64,000 bases of DNA, taken from Hymenobacter aquaticus (lineage in GTDB: Bacteria > Bacteroidota > Bacteroidia > Cytophagales > Hymenobacteraceae). This document shows positions 50,363 through 58,726 of the stretch, piece after piece; the stretch's first letter is position 1, and every line of letters begins with the position of its first letter. Location: assembly GCF_004765605.1 (NCBI RefSeq), contig NZ_SRLC01000002.1, positions 558,001 to 622,000 of the forward strand, given 5' to 3'. Under the pieces are notes generated by a model that did not search any database, was not told the origin of the DNA, and was given only the letters and a program-made list of their open reading frames with translations. The translations under genes were made by a program, and so were the position numbers.

Positions 50363-51868
50363 ATGTGCGGAATAGTAGGTTTTTACGGTCCCGATGACGT
50401 TGCCCACGACATTGTATTCGGCCTGACGGCGCTCCAGCACCGGGGCCAGGACGCGGCCGGCATTGCCACCTTCGACGACAACTTCCACCTCTGTAAGGGC
50501 AACGGGCTGATTTCCGACGTGTTCCGGCCCAAGCAGCTCAAGAAGCTCAAGGGCAACATCGGCATCGGCCACGCCCGCTACACCACCCAGGGCTCCAACG
50601 ACGCGGAGCTGGCCCAGCCCTTCACCACCAGCTACCCCTTCGGACTGGCGATGGTGCACAACGGCAACGTCATCAACTTCCGCTCGGCCGCCAAGCGCCT
50701 GCACGAGAAGTACCACGTGCTGCCCAAGACCAGCAACGACCTGGAGCTGATCATGTACACCTTTGCCTCGGAGCTGCGCCTGAAAAACCTCGACAACCTC
50801 TCGGTTATCGACATTTTCGACGCCGTGGAAACCACCCAGGAGCTGGTGAAGGGCGCCTACGCCACCATCACCGTCATTGCCGGCCACGGCCTGCTGGCCT
50901 TCAACGACCCGCTGGGCATCCGGCCGCTGGTGCTGGGCCGCCGCGACACCGAGCGGGGACCCATCTACGCCTTTGCCTCCGAAAGCACCTGCTTCGACTA
51001 CCTGGGCTTCGAGTTCATCAAGAATGTGGGGCCGGGCCAGGCCATCTTCATCGACCAGAACTTCCAGGTGCACTACAAGAACCCGTACAGCCTGCCCAAG
51101 AACTTCTGCGTGTTCGAGCACATCTACTTCGCCCGCGAAGACTCCACGATTCATGGCCGGCTGGTGGCCCGGGAGCGGGTGCGCCTGGGTAAGATGCTGG
51201 CCCGTAAGGTCATCGAGTCGGGTATTCAGCCCGACATGGTGATTGACGTGCCCTCGTCGGGCTACTTCGCGGCCTCGGGGCTGGCCGAGGCCATCGGCGT
51301 GCCCTACCGCCGGGCGCTGGTGAAGAACAACCACATGGGCCGCTCCTTTATCGTGAGCAGCCAGGCGGGCCGGGAGGATATCGTCAAGAAAAAGCTCAAC
51401 CCGATTCGGGAGTTCGTGGCAGGCAAGAAGATTGCCGTGGTCGACGACAGCATCGTGCGGGGTACTACCTCGCGGCGCATCGTGCGCATCCTGCGCGAGG
51501 CCGGTGCGGCCGAGGTCTACTTCATCAGCAGCGCCCCGCCCATCACCTCGCCCTGCATCTACGGCATCGACATGGCCATGAGCACCGAACTGATTGCGGC
51601 CAACTATACCGAGGAGGAAATATGCCGCTACATCGAGGCCGACAAGGTCATCTACCAGTCGGTGGAAGACTTGCAGGAGCTGTTTGCCGAGGAGCGCGGC
51701 CACGGCGGCAGCTGCTTCGCCTGCTTCACCGGCCAGTATCCCACCGGCGACGTGACCAAGTACCTGCGCCACATTCAGGAGGAGCGCCAAAGCCACCGCA
51801 GTGACAAGAAAGGGCCGGACGTCATTCCCTCCGTGAGTGCGAAAGCGCCGGAGCCAACCGAGCATTAA
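50363..51868 (+). CDS. purF: Amidophosphoribosyltransferase
   Basis: This 501-residue enzyme makes phosphoribosylamine from PRPP and glutamine, the first step of purine synthesis. It starts MCGIVGF, so Cys2 can be the glutaminase nucleophile with no long propeptide. The PRPP loop is VVDDSIVRGTTSRR. Cysteines in NFCVFEHIYFARED, TSPCIYG and CFACFTGQYP match the four iron-sulphur ligands of the Bacillus-type enzyme, so an Fe-S cluster is expected. Confidence 0.94.
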   Translation: MCGIVGFYGPDDVAHDIVFGLTALQHRGQDAAGIATFDDNFHLCKGNGLISDVFRPKQLKKLKGNIGIGHARYTTQGSNDAELAQPFTTSYPFGLAMVHNGNVINFRSAAKRLHEKYHVLPKTSNDLELIMYTFASELRLKNLDNLSVIDIFDAVETTQELVKGAYATITVIAGHGLLAFNDPLGIRPLVLGRRDTERGPIYAFASESTCFDYLGFEFIKNVGPGQAIFIDQNFQVHYKNPYSLPKNFCVFEHIYFAREDSTIHGRLVARERVRLGKMLARKVIESGIQPDMVIDVPSSGYFAASGLAEAIGVPYRRALVKNNHMGRSFIVSSQAGREDIVKKKLNPIREFVAGKKIAVVDDSIVRGTTSRRIVRILREAGAAEVYFISSAPPITSPCIYGIDMAMSTELIAANYTEEEICRYIEADKVIYQSVEDLQELFAEERGHGGSCFACFTGQYPTGDVTKYLRHIQEERQSHRSDKKGPDVIPSVSAKAPEPTEH

Positions 51869-51883
51869 GCTAAGGCTAGAAGT

Positions 51884-52020
51884 CTAGTTCCCCTCCTCAG
51901 ACGAGGAGGGGTTAGGGGTGGTTGAACGGAGTGTTGAACGACCTTTAGAAACTAGCTCTAATACTTGTTCTTCCGTTTCAACCACCCCTAACCCCTCCTC
52001 ATCTGAGGAGGGGAACTAGT
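51884..52020. repeat. Palindromic repeat element, class A copy 2
   Basis: Left arm 51884-51930 and right arm 51971-52020 are inverted copies with only a few mismatches over 48 bp. Each arm is a hairpin (CCCCTCCTC/GAGGAGGGG) followed by GTTAGGGGTGGTT. Same family as 12428-12566. TAGAAACTAG occurs beside both copies (12419 and 51945). It occupies the purF-purM spacer. Confidence 0.9.
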
Positions 52021-52046
52021 TTTCTAGTTTTAACCTAGTTTCTAAC

Positions 52047-53147
52047 ATGTCATCTGAGCTCAAAGCCACCGCCGGCTACTCCATCGAAGAAGGCAACGCC
52101 GCCTCCAAAAACGCCTACCACTGGGCCCAGAAAACCTTCAGCACCCGGGCGGGCAAGCCCGGGGAACCGGCCCAGGACCTGGCGGGCGGCTTTTCCAACG
52201 AAATCCGCTTTGGTGCCGAGCGGCTGGGCATCGGCTCCGACGGTATCGGCACTAAGATCGAAGTGGCCGAGCGCCTGGACCGCTACGACACGCTGGGCTA
52301 CGACCTGATTGCCATGGTGGCCGACGACCTGGTAGTGGCCGGCTTCATCCCGACCAACCTGTCGAACATCATCGACGTGAATACGCTCGACTACGCGGTG
52401 GTCGACGAGCTGATGCGCGGCCTGCACGACGCGGCCCAGTTCAGCCAGATTGCCGTGACGGGCGGCGAAATTGCCGAGCTCGGCAACCGCATCGGTGGCT
52501 ACCCCGGGGCCCGGATGAACTTCAACTGGTGCTCGACGGCCGTGGGCGTGCTACACCCCAGCCTGGAGCGGCCCTTGAGCGGGGCCAACGTTCGGGCTGG
52601 GCAGGCCGTGGTGGCGCTTCGCTCGCCCTCGTTCCGCTCCAACGGCTACTCCCTGGCCCGCCGCGCCCTGACCAAAGCCTTCGGGGAGAAGTGGCACGCA
52701 GCGCCCTACACCGGCCCCGATGTCGCCGAAATGGGCCAGACCTGGGGCGAGGTCATGCTGGCCCCCTCGCTCATCTTCGCGCCCGGCGTGGGTGCGGTGC
52801 TGGATGCTGGCTTGCCCCTGCACGCGGCGGCCCACATCACCGGCGGCGGCATTGCCGACAACTTCAAGCGGGTGCTGAAAAACAGCGTCGGCGCCGAGCT
52901 GACCAACCTGTTTGAGCCCCTGCCCGCCATGCAACAGCTGGCCGAACTGGCAGGCATCACGCCCACGGAAGCTTACCTCTACTGGAACATGGGCAACGGC
53001 ATGCTGCTCGTAACCGACCAGGACCAGGCCGAAGCCGTGGCCGAAACCCTGCGCGCCAAGGGCTACCAGGCCCAGGTAGCCGGCCGCATCACGGCCGAGG
53101 CCGGGGTGAAGCTGAACGTAAGTGCCGGCGAGCTGCGCTACGAGTAG
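52047..53147 (+). CDS. purM: Phosphoribosylformylglycinamidine cyclo-ligase
   Basis: This 366-residue enzyme cyclises FGAM to AIR with ATP. It has the AIR-synthase-like pattern: IGSDGIGTKIEVAER, MVADDLVVAGFIP, and the C-terminal domain with FRSNGYSLARRAL and AHITGGGIADNFKRVLK. It ends the purine gene series, with a terminator right after it. It is separated from purF by the class A repeat element. Confidence 0.92.
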   Translation: MSSELKATAGYSIEEGNAASKNAYHWAQKTFSTRAGKPGEPAQDLAGGFSNEIRFGAERLGIGSDGIGTKIEVAERLDRYDTLGYDLIAMVADDLVVAGFIPTNLSNIIDVNTLDYAVVDELMRGLHDAAQFSQIAVTGGEIAELGNRIGGYPGARMNFNWCSTAVGVLHPSLERPLSGANVRAGQAVVALRSPSFRSNGYSLARRALTKAFGEKWHAAPYTGPDVAEMGQTWGEVMLAPSLIFAPGVGAVLDAGLPLHAAAHITGGGIADNFKRVLKNSVGAELTNLFEPLPAMQQLAELAGITPTEAYLYWNMGNGMLLVTDQDQAEAVAETLRAKGYQAQVAGRITAEAGVKLNVSAGELRYE

Positions 53148-53176
53148 CCGAATTTTCCGTGGAAGCTAGCCTTAAG

Positions 53177-53212
53177 AAAAAGCCCGCTGCCATTTCTGGT
53201 AGTGGGCTTTTT
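53177..53212 (+). terminator. Terminator of the purine operon
   Basis: Stem AAAAAGCCC-CTGCC/GGTAG-GGGCTTTTT with one mismatch, just after purM. Confidence 0.85.
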
Positions 53213-53707
53213 GCTGCCCTCAATTTACGAAGGGATGTTAATAATCAGAAAGGTTATGAGACGCGAAATGGGTTAAAATAGAAGGGGTATTTTGTGAATA
53301 ATAACATGTATTTCAAATAATGACATAAAATTTGATAGTGGTTTTAGGTTTTTAATATAATATTAATATATATTGGCATTGTAAATGACAGCCTGCCCAT
53401 GCAGGACTAATTGGATTGCCGGCACTGCGGCGGTCCGCACTTGCCGTGGCCCTAAGTAAGGCCGTAGCTCCGCCGCCAGCGTTCCTGGCGCCGCGGGTGC
53501 CTCACTTCCCCCCGGTGAGGCCAGCACAACGCATTTCGAGTGAGAGTACCGAGTGTGCTTCCCGGGTAAAAACCGGGCAGGGGAATATCTGTCCGCCGTT
53601 TTTGGCCGCGAAGCAAGTACCAAAGTGACCCGCGCACCCCGCCGGCCCCGGCCGGTGTGCCCCGCGCTTGCCAATTCTTTGCCCGTGCCACTCCTAACCC
53701 CGACAGT
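53213..53707 (+). promoter_or_regulatory. AT-rich promoter and GC-rich structured leader before the porin-ammonium transporter genes
   Basis: The first 180 bp are AT-rich. From about 53390 the sequence turns GC-rich and shows hairpins at about 53500-53520 (CCTCAC/GTGAGG) and 53562-53579 (CCCGG/CCGGG), and further upstream GGCC/GGCC. TTGGCA at 53373-53378 with GG ten bases before GA resembles a poor sigma-54 -24/-12 element. I found no gene in it. Confidence 0.4.
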
Positions 53708-54760
53708 ATGCTGCTTTCTACTGCTGCCCTGGCCTTCCTGTGCGTCCCGCTGGCTGCCGAACCGGATGATTCCGTCAAAACCGCGCCCGTGAAGCTCTCG
53801 GGGTTTGTGGACGGCTACTACCGCTACAACTTCAACAACCCCGGCGAGGCGCCTTATAACAACCTGACCAGCTTCACCAACAGCCATAATTCCTTCGAGC
53901 TAGGTATGGTTTCGCTGAAAGCCGAGCATACGGTGGGCAAAGTCGGCTTCGTGGCCGACCTCGGCTTCGGGCGCCGGGCCGAGGAGTTTTCCTACAACGA
54001 CGACCACACCCGCTTGGCCATCAAGCAGGCTTTCATCACCTACGCCCCAACCGAAAACGTCAAGCTGACCGGTGGCAGCTGGGCCACCCACATCGGCTAC
54101 GAGGCCGTGGATGCCTACCTCAACCGCAATTACAGCATGAGCTACCTGTTCTCCTACGGGCCCTTTTTTCACACGGGGCTGAAGGCGGAACTCACCCTGG
54201 GCAACACCACGCTCATGGCCGGGGTAGCCAACCCAACCGACCTGAAAAGTGCCAGCAGCATGCCCAAAACCCTGATTGGCCAGGTCGCCACCACGTCGGC
54301 CGATGGGAAAGTCAAGGCCTACCTCAACTACCAGGGCGGCGCCCAGCACGACTCGTTGCGCGTGCAGCAGGCCGACGTGGTGCTGACCTACGCCGTGAGC
54401 CGCCTGCTGAGCTTTTCCGGCAACGGCACCATGCAGTACCGGCAGCAGCGGGGCGAAACCGGCTGGAGCGACTACCAGGCTTGGTGGGGCGGGGCCCTGT
54501 ACGCCAACCTGGACCCCGTGCCCTGGTTTGGCCTGACGCTGCGCGGGGAGTATTTCAACGACAAGAAAACCCTGCTGGGCTTCAGTGGCAGCGTCATGGA
54601 AGCTACCCTCTCTTCCAACTTCCGCCTCGACAACCTGACCCTGATTCCGGAGGTGCGCCTGGATAGCGGCTCCCCCACTACCGGCCTGTTCGTCGACCAC
54701 GCGGGAGTGGCCACCCAACGCACGGTCAGTGCGCTGCTGGCGGCCGTGTACCACTTCTAG
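53708..54760 (+). CDS. Outer-membrane porin, OmpL/BBP2-like
   Basis: This 350-residue protein has a signal peptide (residues 1-20, up to PLAAE), an N-terminal strand KLSGFVDGYYRYNFN, regular amphipathic strands, and a C-terminal barrel strand ending in AAVYHF. This is the putative beta-barrel porin-2 family. It lies 62 bp upstream of the ammonium transporter gene, so it may help nitrogen compounds cross the outer membrane. The ATG at 53708 is chosen because it is followed by a signal peptide. Confidence 0.8.
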   Translation: MLLSTAALAFLCVPLAAEPDDSVKTAPVKLSGFVDGYYRYNFNNPGEAPYNNLTSFTNSHNSFELGMVSLKAEHTVGKVGFVADLGFGRRAEEFSYNDDHTRLAIKQAFITYAPTENVKLTGGSWATHIGYEAVDAYLNRNYSMSYLFSYGPFFHTGLKAELTLGNTTLMAGVANPTDLKSASSMPKTLIGQVATTSADGKVKAYLNYQGGAQHDSLRVQQADVVLTYAVSRLLSFSGNGTMQYRQQRGETGWSDYQAWWGGALYANLDPVPWFGLTLRGEYFNDKKTLLGFSGSVMEATLSSNFRLDNLTLIPEVRLDSGSPTTGLFVDHAGVATQRTVSALLAAVYHF

Positions 54761-54822
54761 GCGGCCCGCACCGTCGCTGTTTCTTTCGCAAAAGCCTGTT
54801 TGTTTACTCAATTAACTGCCTC

Positions 54823-56190
54823 ATGGAAAACTCGTTACCATCGAAAGCTAATTACGGAAGCCTGGCGCTGCTCGGCCTCTTTCTTCTCAGTGCGGTGGCG
54901 GCCTTCGTGCGCGTCGACCACCCCAGCGCGGCTGCGGGCACCATCAACGGGGCCGACGTGGCCTGGATGCTCACCGCCTCGGCCTTCGTGCTGCTGATGA
55001 CGCCGGGCCTGTCGTTCTTTTACGGGGGCATGGTGCGGCCCAAAAACCTGATTTCGACCATGCTGCAGAGCTTCGTGGCCCTGGGCGTCATCTCGCTGGT
55101 GTGGTACTTCGTGGGCTTCTCCCTGTCGTACGGCGACTCTCTCGGCGGCCTGATCGGCGACCCGCGCACGTTCTTTCTGCTGCGGGGCGTGGGCACGGCC
55201 ACGCATCCGCTGCTCTCGCCCACCATTCCGCTGATTCTGTTCTTTGCCTTCCAGCTCAAGTTTGCCATCATCACCCCGGCCCTGATTACCGGCTCCTTTG
55301 CCGAGCGGGTCCGCTTCAAGGGCTACCTGGCCTTTATCATCCTGTTTTGCCTGTTCATCTACTGCCCGCTGGCCCACTGGACCTGGCACCCCGACGGCTT
55401 TTTGCGCCAGTGGGGCGTGCTGGATTTTGCGGGCGGCACGGTGGTGCACATTTCGGCCGGGGTTGCAGCGCTGGCCGGCGCCCTGGTGCTGGGGCCGCGC
55501 AAGAAGCACCGCGACCAGTCGTTTTCCACGCCCAACGTGCCGTTCGTATTGCTGGGCACGGGCCTGCTGTGGTTTGGCTGGTTTGGCTTCAACGCCGGCT
55601 CGGCCCTGGGCGCTAATGAGCTGGCTTCGCTTTCCTTCGTAAACACCAACCTGGCCTCGGCCGCCGCCCTGGTGGCCTGGATGCTGATTGAAGTGGCTCG
55701 TGGGGGCAAGCCCACCGCCATGGGCGCCTGCATCGGCGCCGTGGTCGGGCTGGTGGCCATTACGCCCGCCGCCGGCTTCGTCGATTATGGGCAGAGCATC
55801 CTGATTGGGGTAGTGGCTGCCTTTATCAGCTTCATGGGCGTGCACTGGAAAAACAGCCGCACCGGCATCGACGATACGCTCGACGTGTTTCCCTGCCACG
55901 GCCTGGGCGGTATCGTAGGCATGCTGCTCACCGGCGTCTTTGCCGCCAAAGTCGGGCTGGTGTACGGCACGGCCGCGGTATTCAGCTACCACGTGCTGGG
56001 TTTGGTCATCGTGGTGGCCTATACATTCGGCATGTCGTGGGTGCTGCTCAAGCTGACCGACAAGCTCTTCGGCCTGCGGGTGAAAGATGCCGACGAAGAG
56101 CTGGGCCTCGACCTGAGCCAGCACGAGGAATCCATCTACCACGTCGACGAGGAGTTCGAGAAGACTTACCGCAAGGAGCTGGTGTCCTAA
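54823..56190 (+). CDS. amt: Ammonium transporter (Amt family)
   Basis: This 455-residue inner-membrane channel moves ammonium. About 11 membrane segments are visible. The two pore histidines are present in VVHISAGVAAL and FPCHGLGGIVG, and the gate region has FFYGGMVRPKN. It ends in a short acidic cytoplasmic tail. No PII gene (glnK) is adjacent. It shares a strand with the porin gene. Confidence 0.94.
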   Translation: MENSLPSKANYGSLALLGLFLLSAVAAFVRVDHPSAAAGTINGADVAWMLTASAFVLLMTPGLSFFYGGMVRPKNLISTMLQSFVALGVISLVWYFVGFSLSYGDSLGGLIGDPRTFFLLRGVGTATHPLLSPTIPLILFFAFQLKFAIITPALITGSFAERVRFKGYLAFIILFCLFIYCPLAHWTWHPDGFLRQWGVLDFAGGTVVHISAGVAALAGALVLGPRKKHRDQSFSTPNVPFVLLGTGLLWFGWFGFNAGSALGANELASLSFVNTNLASAAALVAWMLIEVARGGKPTAMGACIGAVVGLVAITPAAGFVDYGQSILIGVVAAFISFMGVHWKNSRTGIDDTLDVFPCHGLGGIVGMLLTGVFAAKVGLVYGTAAVFSYHVLGLVIVVAYTFGMSWVLLKLTDKLFGLRVKDADEELGLDLSQHEESIYHVDEEFEKTYRKELVS

Positions 56191-56251
56191 GCTTTGGTCC
56201 GGTGGCCCGCTGCGGTAGTGCCGAGCGCCAGCTCGGTACGCCGCGGCGGGT

Positions 56252-56797
56252 TTATTGCCGGGCCAGGCCGTCGGTCTGGTTCAGCATGCGCTGGGTCAGA
56301 TCTTGCAGCAGGCGGCGCAGGGCCAGGTCTATTTCCGTGAGCTTTTTGTCGCGCAGGCGGCCCGGCCGGGTATACACCAAGGTTTCAATCTTGCTCGTTA
56401 CGGGGCCGGGTGCGCTGTATTTGCCAGCCCGGGCGTAGCTGGGCTGGGTGTAGGTCACGTTGGTCAGCACGTAGCGGTAGGCGCCTTCCTGGGCGGTTAT
56501 CGTCACCCGGCAGCCGTACGACTCCTGGCCGTTCTTAAGCCGGACCTGGGTGCTGACGCGGCCGGTTTCGGGCGTCGCGCGCAGGGCCGAGCCTTGCGCC
56601 GGCCCGCGAAGCTGGGCGGCCCACTCCCGGGCCCGGGCGTAGAGCTGGGCCTGGGCCACGCCCTCTACGGGCACCGTGGCCGCGTACACCACCGTGTGCG
56701 TGTGGGCGTCCAGGGGCAGGGGCGAAAACTGGTACGGCTGCTGGGCGGCAACCGGCCCCCCGATCAGGAAAAGCAGGGCAACGAATAAGGCTTTCAT
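56252..56797 (-). CDS. Secreted DUF4468 protein
   Basis: This 181-residue protein has a signal peptide (MKALFVALLFLIGGPVAAQ) and a DUF4468 pattern: VEGVAQAQLYARAREWAAQL, RVSTQVRLKNGQESYGCRVTI and YRYVLTNVTYTQ. It belongs to the same domain family as the protein at 36544, but the sequences are only distantly alike. Expected in the periplasm or on the surface. Function unknown. Confidence 0.78.
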   Translation of the reverse strand: MKALFVALLFLIGGPVAAQQPYQFSPLPLDAHTHTVVYAATVPVEGVAQAQLYARAREWAAQLRGPAQGSALRATPETGRVSTQVRLKNGQESYGCRVTITAQEGAYRYVLTNVTYTQPSYARAGKYSAPGPVTSKIETLVYTRPGRLRDKKLTEIDLALRRLLQDLTQRMLNQTDGLARQ

Positions 56798-56884
56798 GGG
56801 TGGGTCGAAAGCAAAAGAACGTATACGCAAATCAGGGCCGGCCGATCAGGTTGATGAGCTACCAACCAGTACAAAGCTGCCCAG

Positions 56885-56892
56885 CAAAGGTA
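56885..56892 (-). promoter_or_regulatory. Possible -7 box for the DUF4468 gene
   Basis: CAAAGGTA on the plus strand is TACCTTTG on the minus strand, an exact TAnnTTTG match, 88 bp before the start codon. No -33 TTG at the usual distance. Confidence 0.4.
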
Positions 56893-56980
56893 ACAGCCCT
56901 CGGTTTGCGTCGTGCCGGCCTGGGTACAGGCCGGATCCGCCGGCAGCTTCCCGCTGGCTTGTTCATTGGCACTAAACGCC

Positions 56981-57015
56981 AACGCCCTTACTCGTGCTCC
57001 ACGGATAAGGGCGTT
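56981..57015 (-). terminator. Hairpin after the HMA-domain gene
   Basis: Stem AACGCCCTTA/TAAGGGCGTT, about 85 bp beyond the stop codon of the gene at 57100-57312. There is no strong T run. Confidence 0.5.
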
Positions 57016-57099
57016 GGGATGTAAAGGCCGGCCGGCGGGGACAGAATGCCCCGCGCCGCAATGCCTGCGGTGTATTAGTTTTCGGGCCGCAGCGGCACG

Positions 57100-57312
57100 T
57101 TATTGAACTGGTTCAATATCAAACCCGGCCTGGGCCACCGATTTCATAATCAGCTCAGGAATCGGGTTTTCGCCTTCCACGGTCAGGATTTTGTCGGGGT
57201 TGGTGGTATCTACGCTCCACTTCTCCACGCTGGCTTCGGCGTCGAGGAAGGGCGTGACGGCGCGCAGGCAGTTGGCGCAGTTGATGCTGGTTTTGAATTT
57301 CAGGGTTGACAT
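57100..57312 (-). CDS. Heavy-metal-associated (HMA) domain protein
   Basis: This 70-residue protein is a single HMA domain. It has the metal-binding CxxC (Cys12 and Cys15, in SINCANC), the middle strand of the ferredoxin-like fold, and SVAQAGFDIEP near the end. It may carry copper or another soft metal ion as a chaperone. No copper ATPase gene is nearby. Confidence 0.85.
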   Translation of the reverse strand: MSTLKFKTSINCANCLRAVTPFLDAEASVEKWSVDTTNPDKILTVEGENPIPELIMKSVAQAGFDIEPVQ

Positions 57313-57394
57313 CAGAAGTAGCGGTAAGGGCCGTAGCGGCTGGGCGAACAGCGAGGCGGCGGGTGAGAGGTGGTTGTATTCAACGAATACAAAA

Positions 57395-57402
57395 CAAAAA
57401 TA
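57395..57402 (-). promoter_or_regulatory. Possible -7 box for the HMA gene
   Basis: CAAAAATA on the plus strand reads TATTTTTG on the minus strand, an exact TAnnTTTG match, 83 bp before the HMA start codon. Confidence 0.35.
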
Positions 57403-57528
57403 GTGGCCCGGCAGCCAGGTGCTCGTACAGGCTTTGGCGGCCGGAGTGCAGAGTTTTGCCGTATTTCACGGCCGCGAAAGGCGCAACTGGCTCGTGTAAG
57501 CCCGCTGTGGCCGGTGCCCCTCTCTCGT

Positions 57529-58059
57529 ATGACCCACCCCGAGTTCTGGCAGCTGATTGCCGCTTCGCGCGCCGCTGCCGCCGGCAACCAAACCGCCCAG
57601 GCCGATTTTCTGTCGGAGCAGCTGGCCACTTTGGAGCCGGCGCAGATTATCGAGTTTGAGTGCCGGCTGCGGGAAAACCTGCGGGAAGCCGATGACTACG
57701 GCATTTTGGCCGCCTTGAAAATCATGGACGGCTACGTGTCGGACGACTCCTACCTGTACTTCCGCGCCTGGCTGGTGGGGCAGGGTGAAGCCGTGTTCCG
57801 CAGCGCCTTACAGCAGGCCGACAGCCTGGCCCAAGTGGCGCAGGAAGGGTATCAGGAGTTTGAAAACCTGCTCTACGTAGCCACCGAAGCCTTCGGGCGG
57901 CGCACCGGCCGGCCGGCCGAAGACGAATCCTTCCCGCGCAGCGTCGCCGCCGAGCGGGGCCTGGACTACGACCTGGGCTCCGAAACCAAAGGCACCGACT
58001 GGCGCGAAGAGCAGCTGCCCAAGCTGCTGCCGCGCCTATGGAAGAAGTTCGGAGGATAA
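57529..58059 (+). CDS. DUF4240 protein
   Basis: This 176-residue cytoplasmic protein has the DUF4240 pattern: N-terminal FWQLIAASR, then ALKIMDGYVSDDSYLYFRAWLV, where the SDD..FR.WL segment is the hallmark, and VAQEGYQEFENLLYVATEAF. Function of the family is unknown. The ATG at 57529 matches the usual start just before FW; the 53 upstream codons are in non-homologous sequence. Confidence 0.8.
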   Translation: MTHPEFWQLIAASRAAAAGNQTAQADFLSEQLATLEPAQIIEFECRLRENLREADDYGILAALKIMDGYVSDDSYLYFRAWLVGQGEAVFRSALQQADSLAQVAQEGYQEFENLLYVATEAFGRRTGRPAEDESFPRSVAAERGLDYDLGSETKGTDWREEQLPKLLPRLWKKFGG

Positions 58060-58140
58060 GAAGATACAGCTTGACACTTCTGTGTAAGCCGACACTTCCA
58101 TTCCGCTACTATGGCCCCTTTTGTAGGCTTATGGCTCGTT

Positions 58141-58656
58141 TCACTGTTGCCATTCTGCCTTTAGCACCGACATCACGATTTTATCGTGGAACAGGCCGTT
58201 GCGGCAGCAGGCCGCCCGCAGGCGTCCCTCCACCACAAAACCGGCCTTGGTGTAGGCTTTTACGCCACCCAGATTCGATTCGGAAACCGTGAGCATGATG
58301 CGGTTGAGCTGGTGCACCGTAAAGCCTAGGGTGAGCACCTGTTTCGTCACCTCTGTGCCTACTCCCTTGCCCCAGTAGGCTTTTTCGCCAATCAGGATGA
58401 AGTATTCGCCCGACTGGTTGGTAGCCGAAAGATTCGAAAGGCCCGCATAGCCAATCAACGTGTTGGTCTCTTGCAGATAAATACCCAGGTTCAGGCTTTT
58501 CTCATCCCGTAAGGTCGCCGCGAACCAGTGGTCAATCTGCGCCGTCGTCTTCATCGTCTGGAAAGCGGACAACGAATAGTGCACGACTTCGGGGTCGGCA
58601 ATCCAGGGGTAGAAGCAAGCACCTTCTTCCGGCTGCATGCGGGCGAGCTTTATCAT
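58141..58656 (-). CDS. GNAT-family acetyltransferase, RimJ/RimL-like
   Basis: This 171-residue protein follows the RimJ/RimL subgroup: IGYAGLSN strand, YFILIGEKAYWGKGVGTEV with the acetyl-CoA loop, MLTVSESNLGGVKAYTKAGF and a basic C-terminal end. It probably acetylates the N-terminus of a protein or a small amine. Single gene; neighbours give no further clue. Confidence 0.8.
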   Translation of the reverse strand: MIKLARMQPEEGACFYPWIADPEVVHYSLSAFQTMKTTAQIDHWFAATLRDEKSLNLGIYLQETNTLIGYAGLSNLSATNQSGEYFILIGEKAYWGKGVGTEVTKQVLTLGFTVHQLNRIMLTVSESNLGGVKAYTKAGFVVEGRLRAACCRNGLFHDKIVMSVLKAEWQQ

Positions 58657-58726
58657 CGCAGGTTTTCAGCGAAGATAAGACCCTGCTTTTCTTAAACGAC
58701 GAAACAGCTTGTTGGCCGCAGCCCCA

